DNA of 7,547 nt from Bacteroidota bacterium (lineage in GTDB: Bacteria; Bacteroidota; Bacteroidia; Chitinophagales; Chitinophagaceae), in NCBI GenBank assembly GCA_947441205.1, contig CANETM010000072.1, positions 1 through 7,547 on the forward strand. Reading direction: 5' to 3'. Positions within the stretch are counted from its first letter, which is position 1. Each line of letters starts with the position of its first letter. Below are positions 1 through 7,521 of this stretch, piece after piece. Made by a program: the position numbers and the translations under genes. The notes beneath the pieces were generated by a model. It was given only the letters and a program-made list of their open reading frames with translations, did no database searches and was not told the origin of the DNA.

Positions 1-1410
1 GGACAAACATGGACTGACCTTACAAATAATATTGTTGGTTTCCCTAAAGGAGCTTGGATTCCACAAATTAGAACTTCAAGCTTTAATGCTAATGAAGTTT
101 TTGTTGTCGCTAATAATTACAGACAAGGTGATTTTGCACCTTATATTTTTAGATCAACTGATTTAGGTAAAACATGGACCAGCATGGTGGATGAGAAAAA
201 AGTGAATGGTTATGCTTTAACTGTATTACAAGATCCAGTTGAACCTAATTTAATTTTTGTAGGTACTGAGCAAGGTTTTTATGTAAGTTTAGATAATGGC
301 GTTAGCTATCAACAATGGAAAAATGGATATCCATCTGTATCAACATATGACTTTGCTATTCAAGAAAGAGAAGCTGATTTAGCAATCGCAACTTTTGGAA
401 GAAGCTTATGGGTATTAGATGATATTAAGCCATTAAGAAAATTAGCGGCAACTAAAGGTGAAGTCAATAAGTTTTTTGTAAGCGCACCTGCTGCTAGTTA
501 TAATTTGTCCATTAAGAACTCACCTTACGAGTGGAGTACTTGGGGAATGTGGGATGCACCAAATAAACCAACAGGATTGCCAATTACAGTTTATACAACT
601 GACAGTAATAAAAAAGCAAAAGTGCAAATTAGAGATATTAATGATACGCTAATTCGTAGCTTAACTTTTAAAATTGATACTGGTTTCAATAGAAATTACT
701 GGGGTTTTGAACAAAAAGGAAAACGTGCAGCAGGTTTTCCAAAATCTGGTGGCGGTGGTGGAAGAAGAATGATGGATGAAGAAGCAAGTGCTGCAGCTGC
801 TAATGATGACGAAAAAGAATTTACAGGCAGAGATGTATTAGCTGGTAAATATAAAATTGTGGTAACAGTTGGTAATCAAAAAGATTCAGCTTGGGTTGAA
901 GTTAAAGACGATCCAAGATTGCCAAGCAAAAATGAAGTGGTACTTGCTCAAGATGCTTCTTTAAGAAAATTACAACCAGCAAATGATAAATACAATGCTG
1001 CGTTAGATTTAATTGATGATGCAGAATTAGTGCTTACAGCATTAAAAGCAGAATGGAAAGATAAAAAAGACAAAGGGGTAGATACCTTAAATAAAGCGCA
1101 TAAAATTGTTTCTGAAAAATTAAAAGATTTAAGAGCCTTTATGATGGGTAAGAAACAAGAAAAGCAAGGATACGGAACAGTTCCAGTAATTACACCAATA
1201 GGTATTATTAGAAATGCAAGTATGTTAATTAGTGGTAAGATTACTGCTCCTGCTGAGCAAGAGCAAGCTGCAATTGACGCTGCTATTACTGCTGCAGGTG
1301 AAGTGGCAACTAAAGTAAATGCATTTATTGAAAAGGATTGGGCTGACTTCAGAAAATTAGTTGAAGCGAATCCGATTAAAAAATTCAAAGAGGTTGAATT
1401 AATTAAATAA
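1..1410 (+). CDS. Vps10/sortilin-like BNR-repeat propeller protein, 3' part (5' end outside window)
   Basis: The reading frame is open from base 1, so the ATG at 184 is an internal Met and not the start; 469 residues are visible. Numbering from base 1, the fragment begins inside an Asp-box (GQTW, 1-4). It has a clear Asp-box STDLGKTW at 52-59, a degenerate one at 96-103, and the propeller-closing motif TFGRSLWVLDD at 131-141. An Ig-like/FlgD-like module follows at about 190-305, with TGFNRNYWGF at 227-236, LAGKY at 280-284 and DDPR at 303-306. A Lys/Ala-rich, probably helical tail runs from about 310 to 469. A Gly/Arg/acidic/Ala low-complexity insert lies at 248-273. No T9SS-type C-terminal domain is seen. 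The downstream gene is a full-length paralogue of 1040 residues, so roughly 550 residues, including any signal peptide, are probably missing here. Such proteins are often called glycosyl hydrolases from BNR repeats alone; enzymatic activity is not supported by what is visible. Confidence 0.9.
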   Translation, partial: GQTWTDLTNNIVGFPKGAWIPQIRTSSFNANEVFVVANNYRQGDFAPYIFRSTDLGKTWTSMVDEKKVNGYALTVLQDPVEPNLIFVGTEQGFYVSLDNGVSYQQWKNGYPSVSTYDFAIQEREADLAIATFGRSLWVLDDIKPLRKLAATKGEVNKFFVSAPAASYNLSIKNSPYEWSTWGMWDAPNKPTGLPITVYTTDSNKKAKVQIRDINDTLIRSLTFKIDTGFNRNYWGFEQKGKRAAGFPKSGGGGGRRMMDEEASAAAANDDEKEFTGRDVLAGKYKIVVTVGNQKDSAWVEVKDDPRLPSKNEVVLAQDASLRKLQPANDKYNAALDLIDDAELVLTALKAEWKDKKDKGVDTLNKAHKIVSEKLKDLRAFMMGKKQEKQGYGTVPVITPIGIIRNASMLISGKITAPAEQEQAAIDAAITAAGEVATKVNAFIEKDWADFRKLVEANPIKKFKEVELIK

Positions 1411-1414
1411 GTTT

Positions 1415-1441
1415 AAATGAGTCTCTTCGGAGACTCATTTT
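1415..1441 (+). terminator. C(UUCG)G hairpin after the first propeller gene
   Basis: A perfect 11-bp inverted repeat (1415-1425 with 1430-1440) encloses the loop TTCG. The closing pair is C-G, which gives the exceptionally stable C(UUCG)G tetraloop. The 8-bp core TGAGTCTC is followed by TTTTGTT, which resembles an intrinsic terminator with a short U tract. It begins 5 bases after the TAA of the upstream gene and ends 17 bases before the ATG of the next gene on the same strand. It could therefore be a leaky terminator, an mRNA 3'-end stabiliser or a processing site between two co-transcribed genes. The hairpin is plain from the sequence; its function is inferred. Confidence 0.75.
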
Positions 1442-1457
1442 GTTAAAATTAAAAAGT

Positions 1458-4400
1458 ATGAAAAAAACGATTGCAATTCTTTTACTCATGATGGTAGCAA
1501 GTACAAGCGGAGTAATGGCGCAAAAGAAAAAAGTAAGTCCAGTAGTTGAAGGATCAAGTATTACACAAGATCCAATAATTAAGGCTCAAAATTTCAGACT
1601 CATTGGGCCATTTAGAGGAGGTAGGGCAGCAGCTGGTGTAGGTTCATATAGTGAATCAAACACTTTTTTCATGGGCTCAACGGGTGGTGGAGTTTGGAAA
1701 ACAACCGATGCAGGTTCCAATTGGAAAAACATTTCTGATGGATATTTTGGAGGCACGATTGGTGCAATTGCTATAGCGCCATCAAATGAATCAATCCTAT
1801 ATGTTGGTGAAGGAGAAAATTCAATGCGTGGAAATGTTAGTGAAGGACTAGGTGGCGCATGGAAATCAACTGACGAGGGTAAAACTTGGAAAAATATTGG
1901 ATTAAAAGAAAGTCGTCATATTGTAAGGTTAATTGTACATCCTAAAAACCCAGATATTGTTTGGGCTGCAGTGATGGGACATTTGTTTGGACCTAATGAA
2001 AACAGAGGTGTTTATAAAAGTAATGATGGTGGTGCTACTTGGAAAAAGGTATTATATGTGAATGCCCAAACAGGTGCAAGCGATTTAATTATTGATCCTA
2101 GTAATCCTGAAGTTTTATATGCAGGTACATGGCAATTAATTAGAACACCGTATAGTTTAGAAAGTGGAGGCGAAGGATCCGGTATGTACAAAAGTACAGA
2201 TGGCGGTGAAACTTGGACTGATATTAAAAAGGCTAAAGGTTTACCAAAAGGTGTTTGGGGTATTGTAGGTGTAGCCGTAGCAAAATCAAATACTGATAAA
2301 CTGTATGCATTGATTGAAAATAAAGACGGTGGATTGTATATGTCTGATGATGCAGGAAAATCATGGGAACTTGTTTGTAGCGATAATAATATAAGACAAA
2401 GAGCATGGTATTACACAAAAGTATTTGTCGACCCATCGGATGAGAATAAAGTGTATTGTCCGAATGTGAATTTTATGGTTTCAACGGACGGTGGAAAAAC
2501 TTTTAAAGGTGGACAAACACCTCATGGCGATCATCATGATTTATGGATCGATCCTAAAAATCCAAAACGCATGATTGTTAGTGATGACGGTGGTGCACAA
2601 GTAAGTTTGGACGGAGCAAAAACTTGGAGCACCATGATGAACCAACCTACTGTTCAAGTGTACAGATTAAGTACTGATAATAGTTTCCCTTATAAAATAT
2701 TAGGGGCTCAGCAAGATAATTCTGCTTTCAGAATTAAATCAAGCTCATACGGTTCCTATATTGGCGAAGCTGATTTTGATGTAACTGCTGGTGGTGAAAG
2801 TGGCTATATCGTTGCTGATCCTACTAATCCTGATATTGTATATGGAGGGTCTTATGGTGGTTTAATTACAAGATTAGATCATAAGACAGGAGAGAATAGA
2901 GTCATTAATGTTTGGCCTGATAATCCAATGGGTGCAGGAGCTGAGGCAATGAAATATCGTTTTCAATGGAATCACCCTATTTTCTTTTCACCACATAATC
3001 CTAAAAAATTATATACTGCAGGTAATCATTTATTTGCAACTGAAAATGAAGGAGCAAGTTGGACGAAATTATCACCAGATTTAACTACTGATGATAAATC
3101 AAAACAAAAAAGCTCGGGAGGTCCAATCACACAAGACAATACAAGTGTGGAATATTATTGTACTATTTTCACTGCTGCTGAATCAGCTCTTGAAAAAGAT
3201 TTGTTGTGGACAGGAAGCGATGATGGTATTATTAGCATAAGTAAAGACGGTGGTGTAAATTGGAAAAATGTAACTCCAAAGGATGCGCCAAAATGGATGA
3301 TGTGGAATAGGGTTGAAGTTGATCCATTAAGAAAAGGAACCGCTTATTTCGCGGGAACTAGATATAAATTGGATGACTTCGCTCCATACATTTATAAAAC
3401 AAATGATTATGGTGAAACATGGGAGAAAATTACCAACGGAATTGATCCTATGCATTTTACAAGATCTATTGTTGCTAGTAACAAAAAGACAGGTGTATTA
3501 TTTGCAGGAACAGAGTATGGTTTATATTTATCTATGAATGATGGTAAATCATGGGAACCATTTCAATTAAATTTACCATTGACACCTATCACTGATTTAA
3601 TCATTAGAGATAATAATTTAATAGTAGGTACTCAAGGAAGAAGTATTTATGTATTTGACGACTTAAGTGTAGTTGAGCAGTTTCAGTCAGCTAATACAAA
3701 TAAGGTATTTCCTGTTGCAAACACTTACAGAGTCCCACCACAAACTGGAGGAAGAAGAAGACGTGCTGCTGGAGCTATCCCTGCAAATGTTGGATTAAAT
3801 CCTATGAAAGGTGCTGTGGTAAAGTATTATTTAGCAAATGTTGATGATAGTACTAAAGTGGATATTAAAATTTTAGACGATCAAAATAAAGAAATTAGAA
3901 CCTATAGTTCAAAAGATAAGGATGGTCCGTCTATTGAAAAAGGGTTCAATCAATTTGCATGGAATTTATACCACAAAGAATTGGAACAACCAGAAGCTGG
4001 ATTTATTTTATGGAATGGATCTACAAGTCCAATATTAGCAGCTCCTGGTAAATATACTGCTAGTATTACCATTGATAAACAAGTGGTAGCTTATCCTTTT
4101 GAAATCATAGCTGATCCTAATTATAAGGTATCGAATGCGGACTTGAAGGAACAAGAACAGTTTTTATTACAAGTAGCAGGAAGTTTCAAAGAAATAATGA
4201 ACACCTTAAAAGGCGCTAAAGAAATTAAAGCACAAATTGCTGCTATTCAAAAAAAGACAAAGGATTCCAATTTTATTGCTGCCGCAAAAGCTGTTACTGA
4301 TTCGTTAACTAAAATTGAAGAGGCTTTGCATCAAACAAAAGCGAAGAGCGGTCAAGACGTTTTGAATTTCCCAATACGACTTGATGATAAAATTGCAGGT

Positions 4401-4580
4401 GTATTTGAATCCGCTGCATCAGGTTATGTAGCTCCAACTAAGCAAGTAAAAGAAACTTATTTGGAATTAAAGCAACAGGTTGATTGGCAGTTGAAAAAAT
4501 ATGAAACAATGAAGAAAGAAAATGTGAAAGCGTTGAATGATAAAGTACACCAATTATCAATTCCAATTATTGGAAATTAA
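1458..4580 (+). CDS. Secreted Vps10/sortilin-like BNR-repeat propeller protein, complete
   Basis: This 1040-residue protein has a signal peptide at 1-21 (Lys-Lys, a hydrophobic core, then GVMA before Gln). ATG 1458 is preferred over the in-frame TTG at 1440 because it places the Lys-Lys n-region at the N-terminus and TTG 1440 overlaps the hairpin. The family-type N-terminal motif RLIGPFRGGR is at 47-56. Eleven Asp-box-like motifs (S/T-x-D-x-G-x-T/S-W type) start near residues 82, 137, 188, 246, 296, 342, 383, 528, 595, 648 and 692; the 383, 528 and 692 copies are degenerate. This fits a large or double beta-propeller ending in TQGRSIYVFDD at 725-735. A His-rich motif HGDHHDLWIDP lies at 356-366. 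A GGRRRR linker at 764-769 precedes an Ig-like module (about 784-888, with GFNQFAWNLYH and PGKYTASI) and a helical tail (about 895-1032). No membrane anchor or T9SS sorting domain is seen, so it is probably periplasmic or released. Family membership is firm; activity and ligand are unknown. Asp-boxes alone do not show glycosidase activity. Confidence 0.92.
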   Translation: MKKTIAILLLMMVASTSGVMAQKKKVSPVVEGSSITQDPIIKAQNFRLIGPFRGGRAAAGVGSYSESNTFFMGSTGGGVWKTTDAGSNWKNISDGYFGGTIGAIAIAPSNESILYVGEGENSMRGNVSEGLGGAWKSTDEGKTWKNIGLKESRHIVRLIVHPKNPDIVWAAVMGHLFGPNENRGVYKSNDGGATWKKVLYVNAQTGASDLIIDPSNPEVLYAGTWQLIRTPYSLESGGEGSGMYKSTDGGETWTDIKKAKGLPKGVWGIVGVAVAKSNTDKLYALIENKDGGLYMSDDAGKSWELVCSDNNIRQRAWYYTKVFVDPSDENKVYCPNVNFMVSTDGGKTFKGGQTPHGDHHDLWIDPKNPKRMIVSDDGGAQVSLDGAKTWSTMMNQPTVQVYRLSTDNSFPYKILGAQQDNSAFRIKSSSYGSYIGEADFDVTAGGESGYIVADPTNPDIVYGGSYGGLITRLDHKTGENRVINVWPDNPMGAGAEAMKYRFQWNHPIFFSPHNPKKLYTAGNHLFATENEGASWTKLSPDLTTDDKSKQKSSGGPITQDNTSVEYYCTIFTAAESALEKDLLWTGSDDGIISISKDGGVNWKNVTPKDAPKWMMWNRVEVDPLRKGTAYFAGTRYKLDDFAPYIYKTNDYGETWEKITNGIDPMHFTRSIVASNKKTGVLFAGTEYGLYLSMNDGKSWEPFQLNLPLTPITDLIIRDNNLIVGTQGRSIYVFDDLSVVEQFQSANTNKVFPVANTYRVPPQTGGRRRRAAGAIPANVGLNPMKGAVVKYYLANVDDSTKVDIKILDDQNKEIRTYSSKDKDGPSIEKGFNQFAWNLYHKELEQPEAGFILWNGSTSPILAAPGKYTASITIDKQVVAYPFEIIADPNYKVSNADLKEQEQFLLQVAGSFKEIMNTLKGAKEIKAQIAAIQKKTKDSNFIAAAKAVTDSLTKIEEALHQTKAKSGQDVLNFPIRLDDKIAGVFESAASGYVAPTKQVKETYLELKQQVDWQLKKYETMKKENVKALNDKVHQLSIPIIGN

Positions 4581-4586
4581 GTTTAC

Positions 4587-4616
4587 AAAAAGAGCCTCCA
4601 TTTGGAGGCTCTTTTA
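4587..4616. terminator. Bidirectional intrinsic terminator between convergent genes
   Basis: A perfect 12-bp inverted repeat (4588-4599 with 4604-4615) has the 4-base loop ATTT. Its core is GAGCCTCC/GGAGGCTC. On the plus strand the GC-rich core is followed by TTTTAATTTT. On the minus strand the flanking AAAAA at 4587-4591 reads as a T tract. It starts 7 bases after the TAA of the plus-strand propeller gene and ends about 10 bases beyond the TAG of the minus-strand namZ-like gene. It can therefore end transcription from both sides. Confidence 0.9.
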
Positions 4617-4625
4617 ATTTTAGTA

Positions 4626-5834
4626 CTATTCAAAATCCTTATACAGTAAATATTTTTTTCTAATCTTTTTGTAAGCAATTAAGCTGGGTTCCCAGCTTTT
4701 TCTAATTTCGGCTTCGCTAACTCCATTTTGTAATTGTTGCATTAATGAAGCATTACCTACTAGTTTATTAAAAAAGAATTTAGTAGGATCAGTTGAATTC
4801 GGATTTAAGAAGAAGCTATCTTTTTGCGGGAAGCTTTTATACATTTCAACGATCAATGCAAGATCTATCTTATCCTTTGGCGGCTTAGCTTTTGTAAGAT
4901 CCCACCCATAACAAGTTTGTCCATATAATTTTGATGACATGGCGCCTACTCTTGGATTGGGTGTAAAACTAAAATTCTGGTTCCTAATACTTGGATGTCC
5001 AATATAGGCAAACGCATGCGGTGTGCCCCTTCCTTCACTCATTACAGTACCTTCCACTAAACAAGTAGTTGGATACCATAGTATCGAAGCCATGTCTGGT
5101 AAATTTGGAGAGGGCGCTACCTTAATGGTATACATTGATTGGTGATCATAATTTTTATTAGGGATAACTGTTAATGACCAATTTGCATTTGCTGTTGCTT
5201 TGGTGGCATCCATTTTCATCCATTGTTCACCTCTTAACATTTGAGCATATTCTCCCATGGTTAAGCCATATACAATTGGGATAGGTTGCTTGCCTACACC
5301 GCTTATAAATGGTTTTTCTAAAATGGGCCCATCAACATAATGACCATTTGGATTTGGACGATCTAATATAATCAACGGTTTATTATTCACCATTGCTGAC
5401 TCCATAATATATTGCAGTGAATTTATATAGGTGTAAAAGCGCGTCCCTACATCTTGTACATCAAACAATAAAATATCAATATCTAATAAGTCGGCACTAT
5501 CGGGGGCGCTTTTTTTCCCGTATAAGGATACAATTTTTATACCCGTTTTTACATCTATTTCATCGTTAACTTTTTCACCTGCGTCAGCAGTGCCTCTTAA
5601 ACCATGTTCGGGTGTAAATACTTTTTGAATTTGTATGCCTGCCTTTAGTAAGGTGTCAATTAAATGAATATTACCTACTGTTGCTGTTTGATTGGTAAAA
5701 ATACCAACTCTTTTATTTTTCAATAAAGGCAAATATTGAGTAGTTTGATAAGCGCCAGGCAAAATAGGTGCTTGTGCCTTTGAAGTATTGAATGCCAAAA
5801 TGAAAATTAAAACAATTGCAAAAGCTTTATTCAT
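4626..5834 (-). CDS. namZ: Exported exo-beta-N-acetylmuramidase, NamZ/YbbC-like (DUF1343, GH171)
   Basis: This 402-residue protein belongs to the family formerly called DUF1343/YbbC. The founding member, Bacillus subtilis NamZ, releases MurNAc from the non-reducing ends of peptidoglycan fragments, and Tannerella forsythia has related enzymes. A signal peptide covers about 1-20 (hydrophobic IVLIFILAF, then SKA before Gln), so it should act in the periplasm or outside. Visible family blocks are GIFTNQT at 44-50, PEHGLRG at 75-81 (its Glu is a candidate catalytic residue), FDVQDVGTRFYTY at 124-136, LDRPNPNG at 157-164, SPNLP at 242-246, EGTVMSEGRGT at 261-271, and the C-terminal SW...RKKYLLY block at 380-398. 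Length is normal and there is no break. The ATG lies 4 bases after the nadE stop, so it is probably translated from a shared mRNA; there is no Shine-Dalgarno sequence. No MurNAc transporter, kinase or etherase gene is visible nearby. The family call is firm; the exact substrate is inferred from characterised relatives. Confidence 0.9.
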   Translation of the reverse strand: MNKAFAIVLIFILAFNTSKAQAPILPGAYQTTQYLPLLKNKRVGIFTNQTATVGNIHLIDTLLKAGIQIQKVFTPEHGLRGTADAGEKVNDEIDVKTGIKIVSLYGKKSAPDSADLLDIDILLFDVQDVGTRFYTYINSLQYIMESAMVNNKPLIILDRPNPNGHYVDGPILEKPFISGVGKQPIPIVYGLTMGEYAQMLRGEQWMKMDATKATANANWSLTVIPNKNYDHQSMYTIKVAPSPNLPDMASILWYPTTCLVEGTVMSEGRGTPHAFAYIGHPSIRNQNFSFTPNPRVGAMSSKLYGQTCYGWDLTKAKPPKDKIDLALIVEMYKSFPQKDSFFLNPNSTDPTKFFFNKLVGNASLMQQLQNGVSEAEIRKSWEPSLIAYKKIRKKYLLYKDFE

Positions 5835-5838
5835 ATTA

Positions 5839-7521
5839 TTAGCTTAAATATTTTCCAACAATAGGTACTCTTCTTCCAACCCCAAATGCTTTTGGTGAGA
5901 TGCGAATGATGGGACAAAATTGGTTACGCTTATACTCATTTGTATTAACCATTTTTAAGGTACGGTCAACAAGTGCTTCCTCAAATCCTAATAATTTAAT
6001 AGCGGAAGGATCAGCTCGCTTTTCAATATATTGGTATAATACCTGGTCTAAAATTGCATAGTCTGGCAAACTATCACTGTCTTTTTGATCTGGTCTTAAT
6101 TCTGCGCTAGGTGCTTTGTCAATAATATTTTGAGGGATGATTTCATGATTTCTATTGATATATTTTGCCAAAGCGTATACTTGCATTTTATAACAATCCC
6201 CTAATACGCCTAAACCTCCAGCCATATCACCATATAGGGTTCCGTAGCCAGTTGCTAATTCACTTTTATTGGAAGTATTTAAAAGTACGTACCCTAATTT
6301 ATTGGCAATGGCCATTAAAATATTTCCACGTGAACGGCTTTGAATATTTTCTTCAGCTAATGAAAAGGGTAGTTCCTTAAAAATTGGCTTTAAGGTTTTT
6401 AAAAAACTTTCATACACCTCTTCAATAGGGATGATATCGTATTGGTTATTTAAGTTTTTGCTTAATATAACGGCATCATCAACTGAATGTTCGGTTGAAT
6501 AAGGAGATGGCATTAATATAGCATGAACATTTTCTTTTCCCAAGGCCTCGCATGCAATAGCTAGTGTCACTGCTGAGTCAATGCCTCCTGATGAACCAAT
6601 GATGGCTTTTTTAAAACCCATTTTTGTGAAGTAATCACTCACCCCTAAAACCAATGCTTTGTATACTTGGTCAATATTTAATGCTGGTACTAATACTTTT
6701 GGATTTAATTCTTTATTTGGCAAACGAGCGGCAGATTCTAATATGGGTGCATTAATAGTACCATCATCATTGCATTCAAAATAGGCTAACGCGGATTCAA
6801 ACATAGGCAATGCACCACATAAGTTTGCATCCTTATCAAATACCAATGATCCACCATCAAATACAATTTCAGTTTGACTTCCAACTGCGTTACAATAAAA
6901 TAATGGCTTCTTATATTTTACAACATTTGATTTGATGGTTGCTTTTCGATCCTCATCATGTGTATAATCAAAAGGAGAGGCACTAAGGTTTAAAATGATA
7001 TCAGGCAATTGGTCAATCATTTTATCCATTGGACAAATTCGATACAATGGATTGTCACCTAAGTTCCAAATATCTTCACAAATAGTGATGGCTAATTTTT
7101 TTCCTTTAAAGTTGACCACTTTCCATTCATCTGCTGGTTCAAAGTATCTGTTTTCGTCAAACACATCATAGGTAGGTAAAAGTGTTTTGTGTATTTCAGC
7201 AACTATTTTTTGTTCATATAAAAAAAAGGCTGCATTATATAAATCTTTCCCTTTTTTATTTTCGTTACGTGAAGGACTTCCGATTAATACACCAATATTA
7301 TCTGCCGCATTTTTTATACGATCAATACTCTCATAGCATTTATTGATGAAGTCGTTAAACTCTACAAAGTCTCTTGCAGGATAACCACAAACACTCATTT
7401 CGCTAAATAATATTAAATCTGCTCCCTGTTTTTTGGCGGCATCAATGGCGCCTAACATTTTATTTGTGTTCTGCTCAAAATTGCCAATATGATAATTTTG
7501 TTGTGCTATGCAAATTTTCAT
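5839..7521 (-). CDS. nadE: Glutamine-dependent NAD+ synthetase
   Basis: This 560-residue two-domain cytosolic enzyme catalyses the last step of NAD+ synthesis: ATP-dependent amidation of deamido-NAD+ using ammonia from glutamine. The N-terminal nitrilase-fold glutaminase domain (about 1-265) carries the expected triad: Glu41 in LFSEMSVCGYP, Lys112 in HKTLLPTYDVFDE and Cys148 in ICEDIW. The C-terminal synthetase domain (about 280-560) has the ATP pyrophosphatase P-loop SGGIDSA at 311-317, the block NKSELATGYGTLYGDMAGG at 418-436, and the family ending SPKAFGVGRRVPI at 542-554. Both halves look intact, so the protein should use glutamine and not only free ammonia. The start at 7521 gives the expected N-terminus MKICIAQQNY for this domain. 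The gene is the first visible member of a minus-strand pair with the namZ-like gene. Only 26 bases upstream are present, and I see no clear promoter or ribosome binding site in them. Confidence 0.97.
   Translation of the reverse strand: MKICIAQQNYHIGNFEQNTNKMLGAIDAAKKQGADLILFSEMSVCGYPARDFVEFNDFINKCYESIDRIKNAADNIGVLIGSPSRNENKKGKDLYNAAFFLYEQKIVAEIHKTLLPTYDVFDENRYFEPADEWKVVNFKGKKLAITICEDIWNLGDNPLYRICPMDKMIDQLPDIILNLSASPFDYTHDEDRKATIKSNVVKYKKPLFYCNAVGSQTEIVFDGGSLVFDKDANLCGALPMFESALAYFECNDDGTINAPILESAARLPNKELNPKVLVPALNIDQVYKALVLGVSDYFTKMGFKKAIIGSSGGIDSAVTLAIACEALGKENVHAILMPSPYSTEHSVDDAVILSKNLNNQYDIIPIEEVYESFLKTLKPIFKELPFSLAEENIQSRSRGNILMAIANKLGYVLLNTSNKSELATGYGTLYGDMAGGLGVLGDCYKMQVYALAKYINRNHEIIPQNIIDKAPSAELRPDQKDSDSLPDYAILDQVLYQYIEKRADPSAIKLLGFEEALVDRTLKMVNTNEYKRNQFCPIIRISPKAFGVGRRVPIVGKYLS

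Noticed and set aside
184..186. ATG at 184 as the start of the first gene
   Set aside because: The frame continues open to base 1 and codes for conserved propeller sequence, including an Asp-box, so this Met is internal.
948..1388. 146-codon open frame on the minus strand
   Set aside because: It lies wholly opposite the helical tail of the first propeller gene, whose domains match its paralogue. The antisense protein is biased and shows no recognisable motif, so it is a shadow of the coding strand.
1440..1457. TTG at 1440 as an upstream start of the second propeller gene
   Set aside because: It would add six residues before a normal signal peptide and would begin in the base of the hairpin. 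ATG 1458 gives a typical Lys-Lys signal sequence.
2233..2436. 67-codon open frame on the minus strand
   Set aside because: It is embedded antisense within the middle of the complete propeller gene and has no family motif or start context.
1458..4580. Sialidase or other defined glycosidase
   Set aside because: Asp-boxes occur in many propellers, and I could not identify the Arg triad and Tyr/Glu pair expected of sialidases, so only the Vps10/BNR family is called.
6165..6380. 71-codon open frame on the plus strand
   Set aside because: It is antisense to the most conserved part of the nadE synthetase domain and has no recognisable features.
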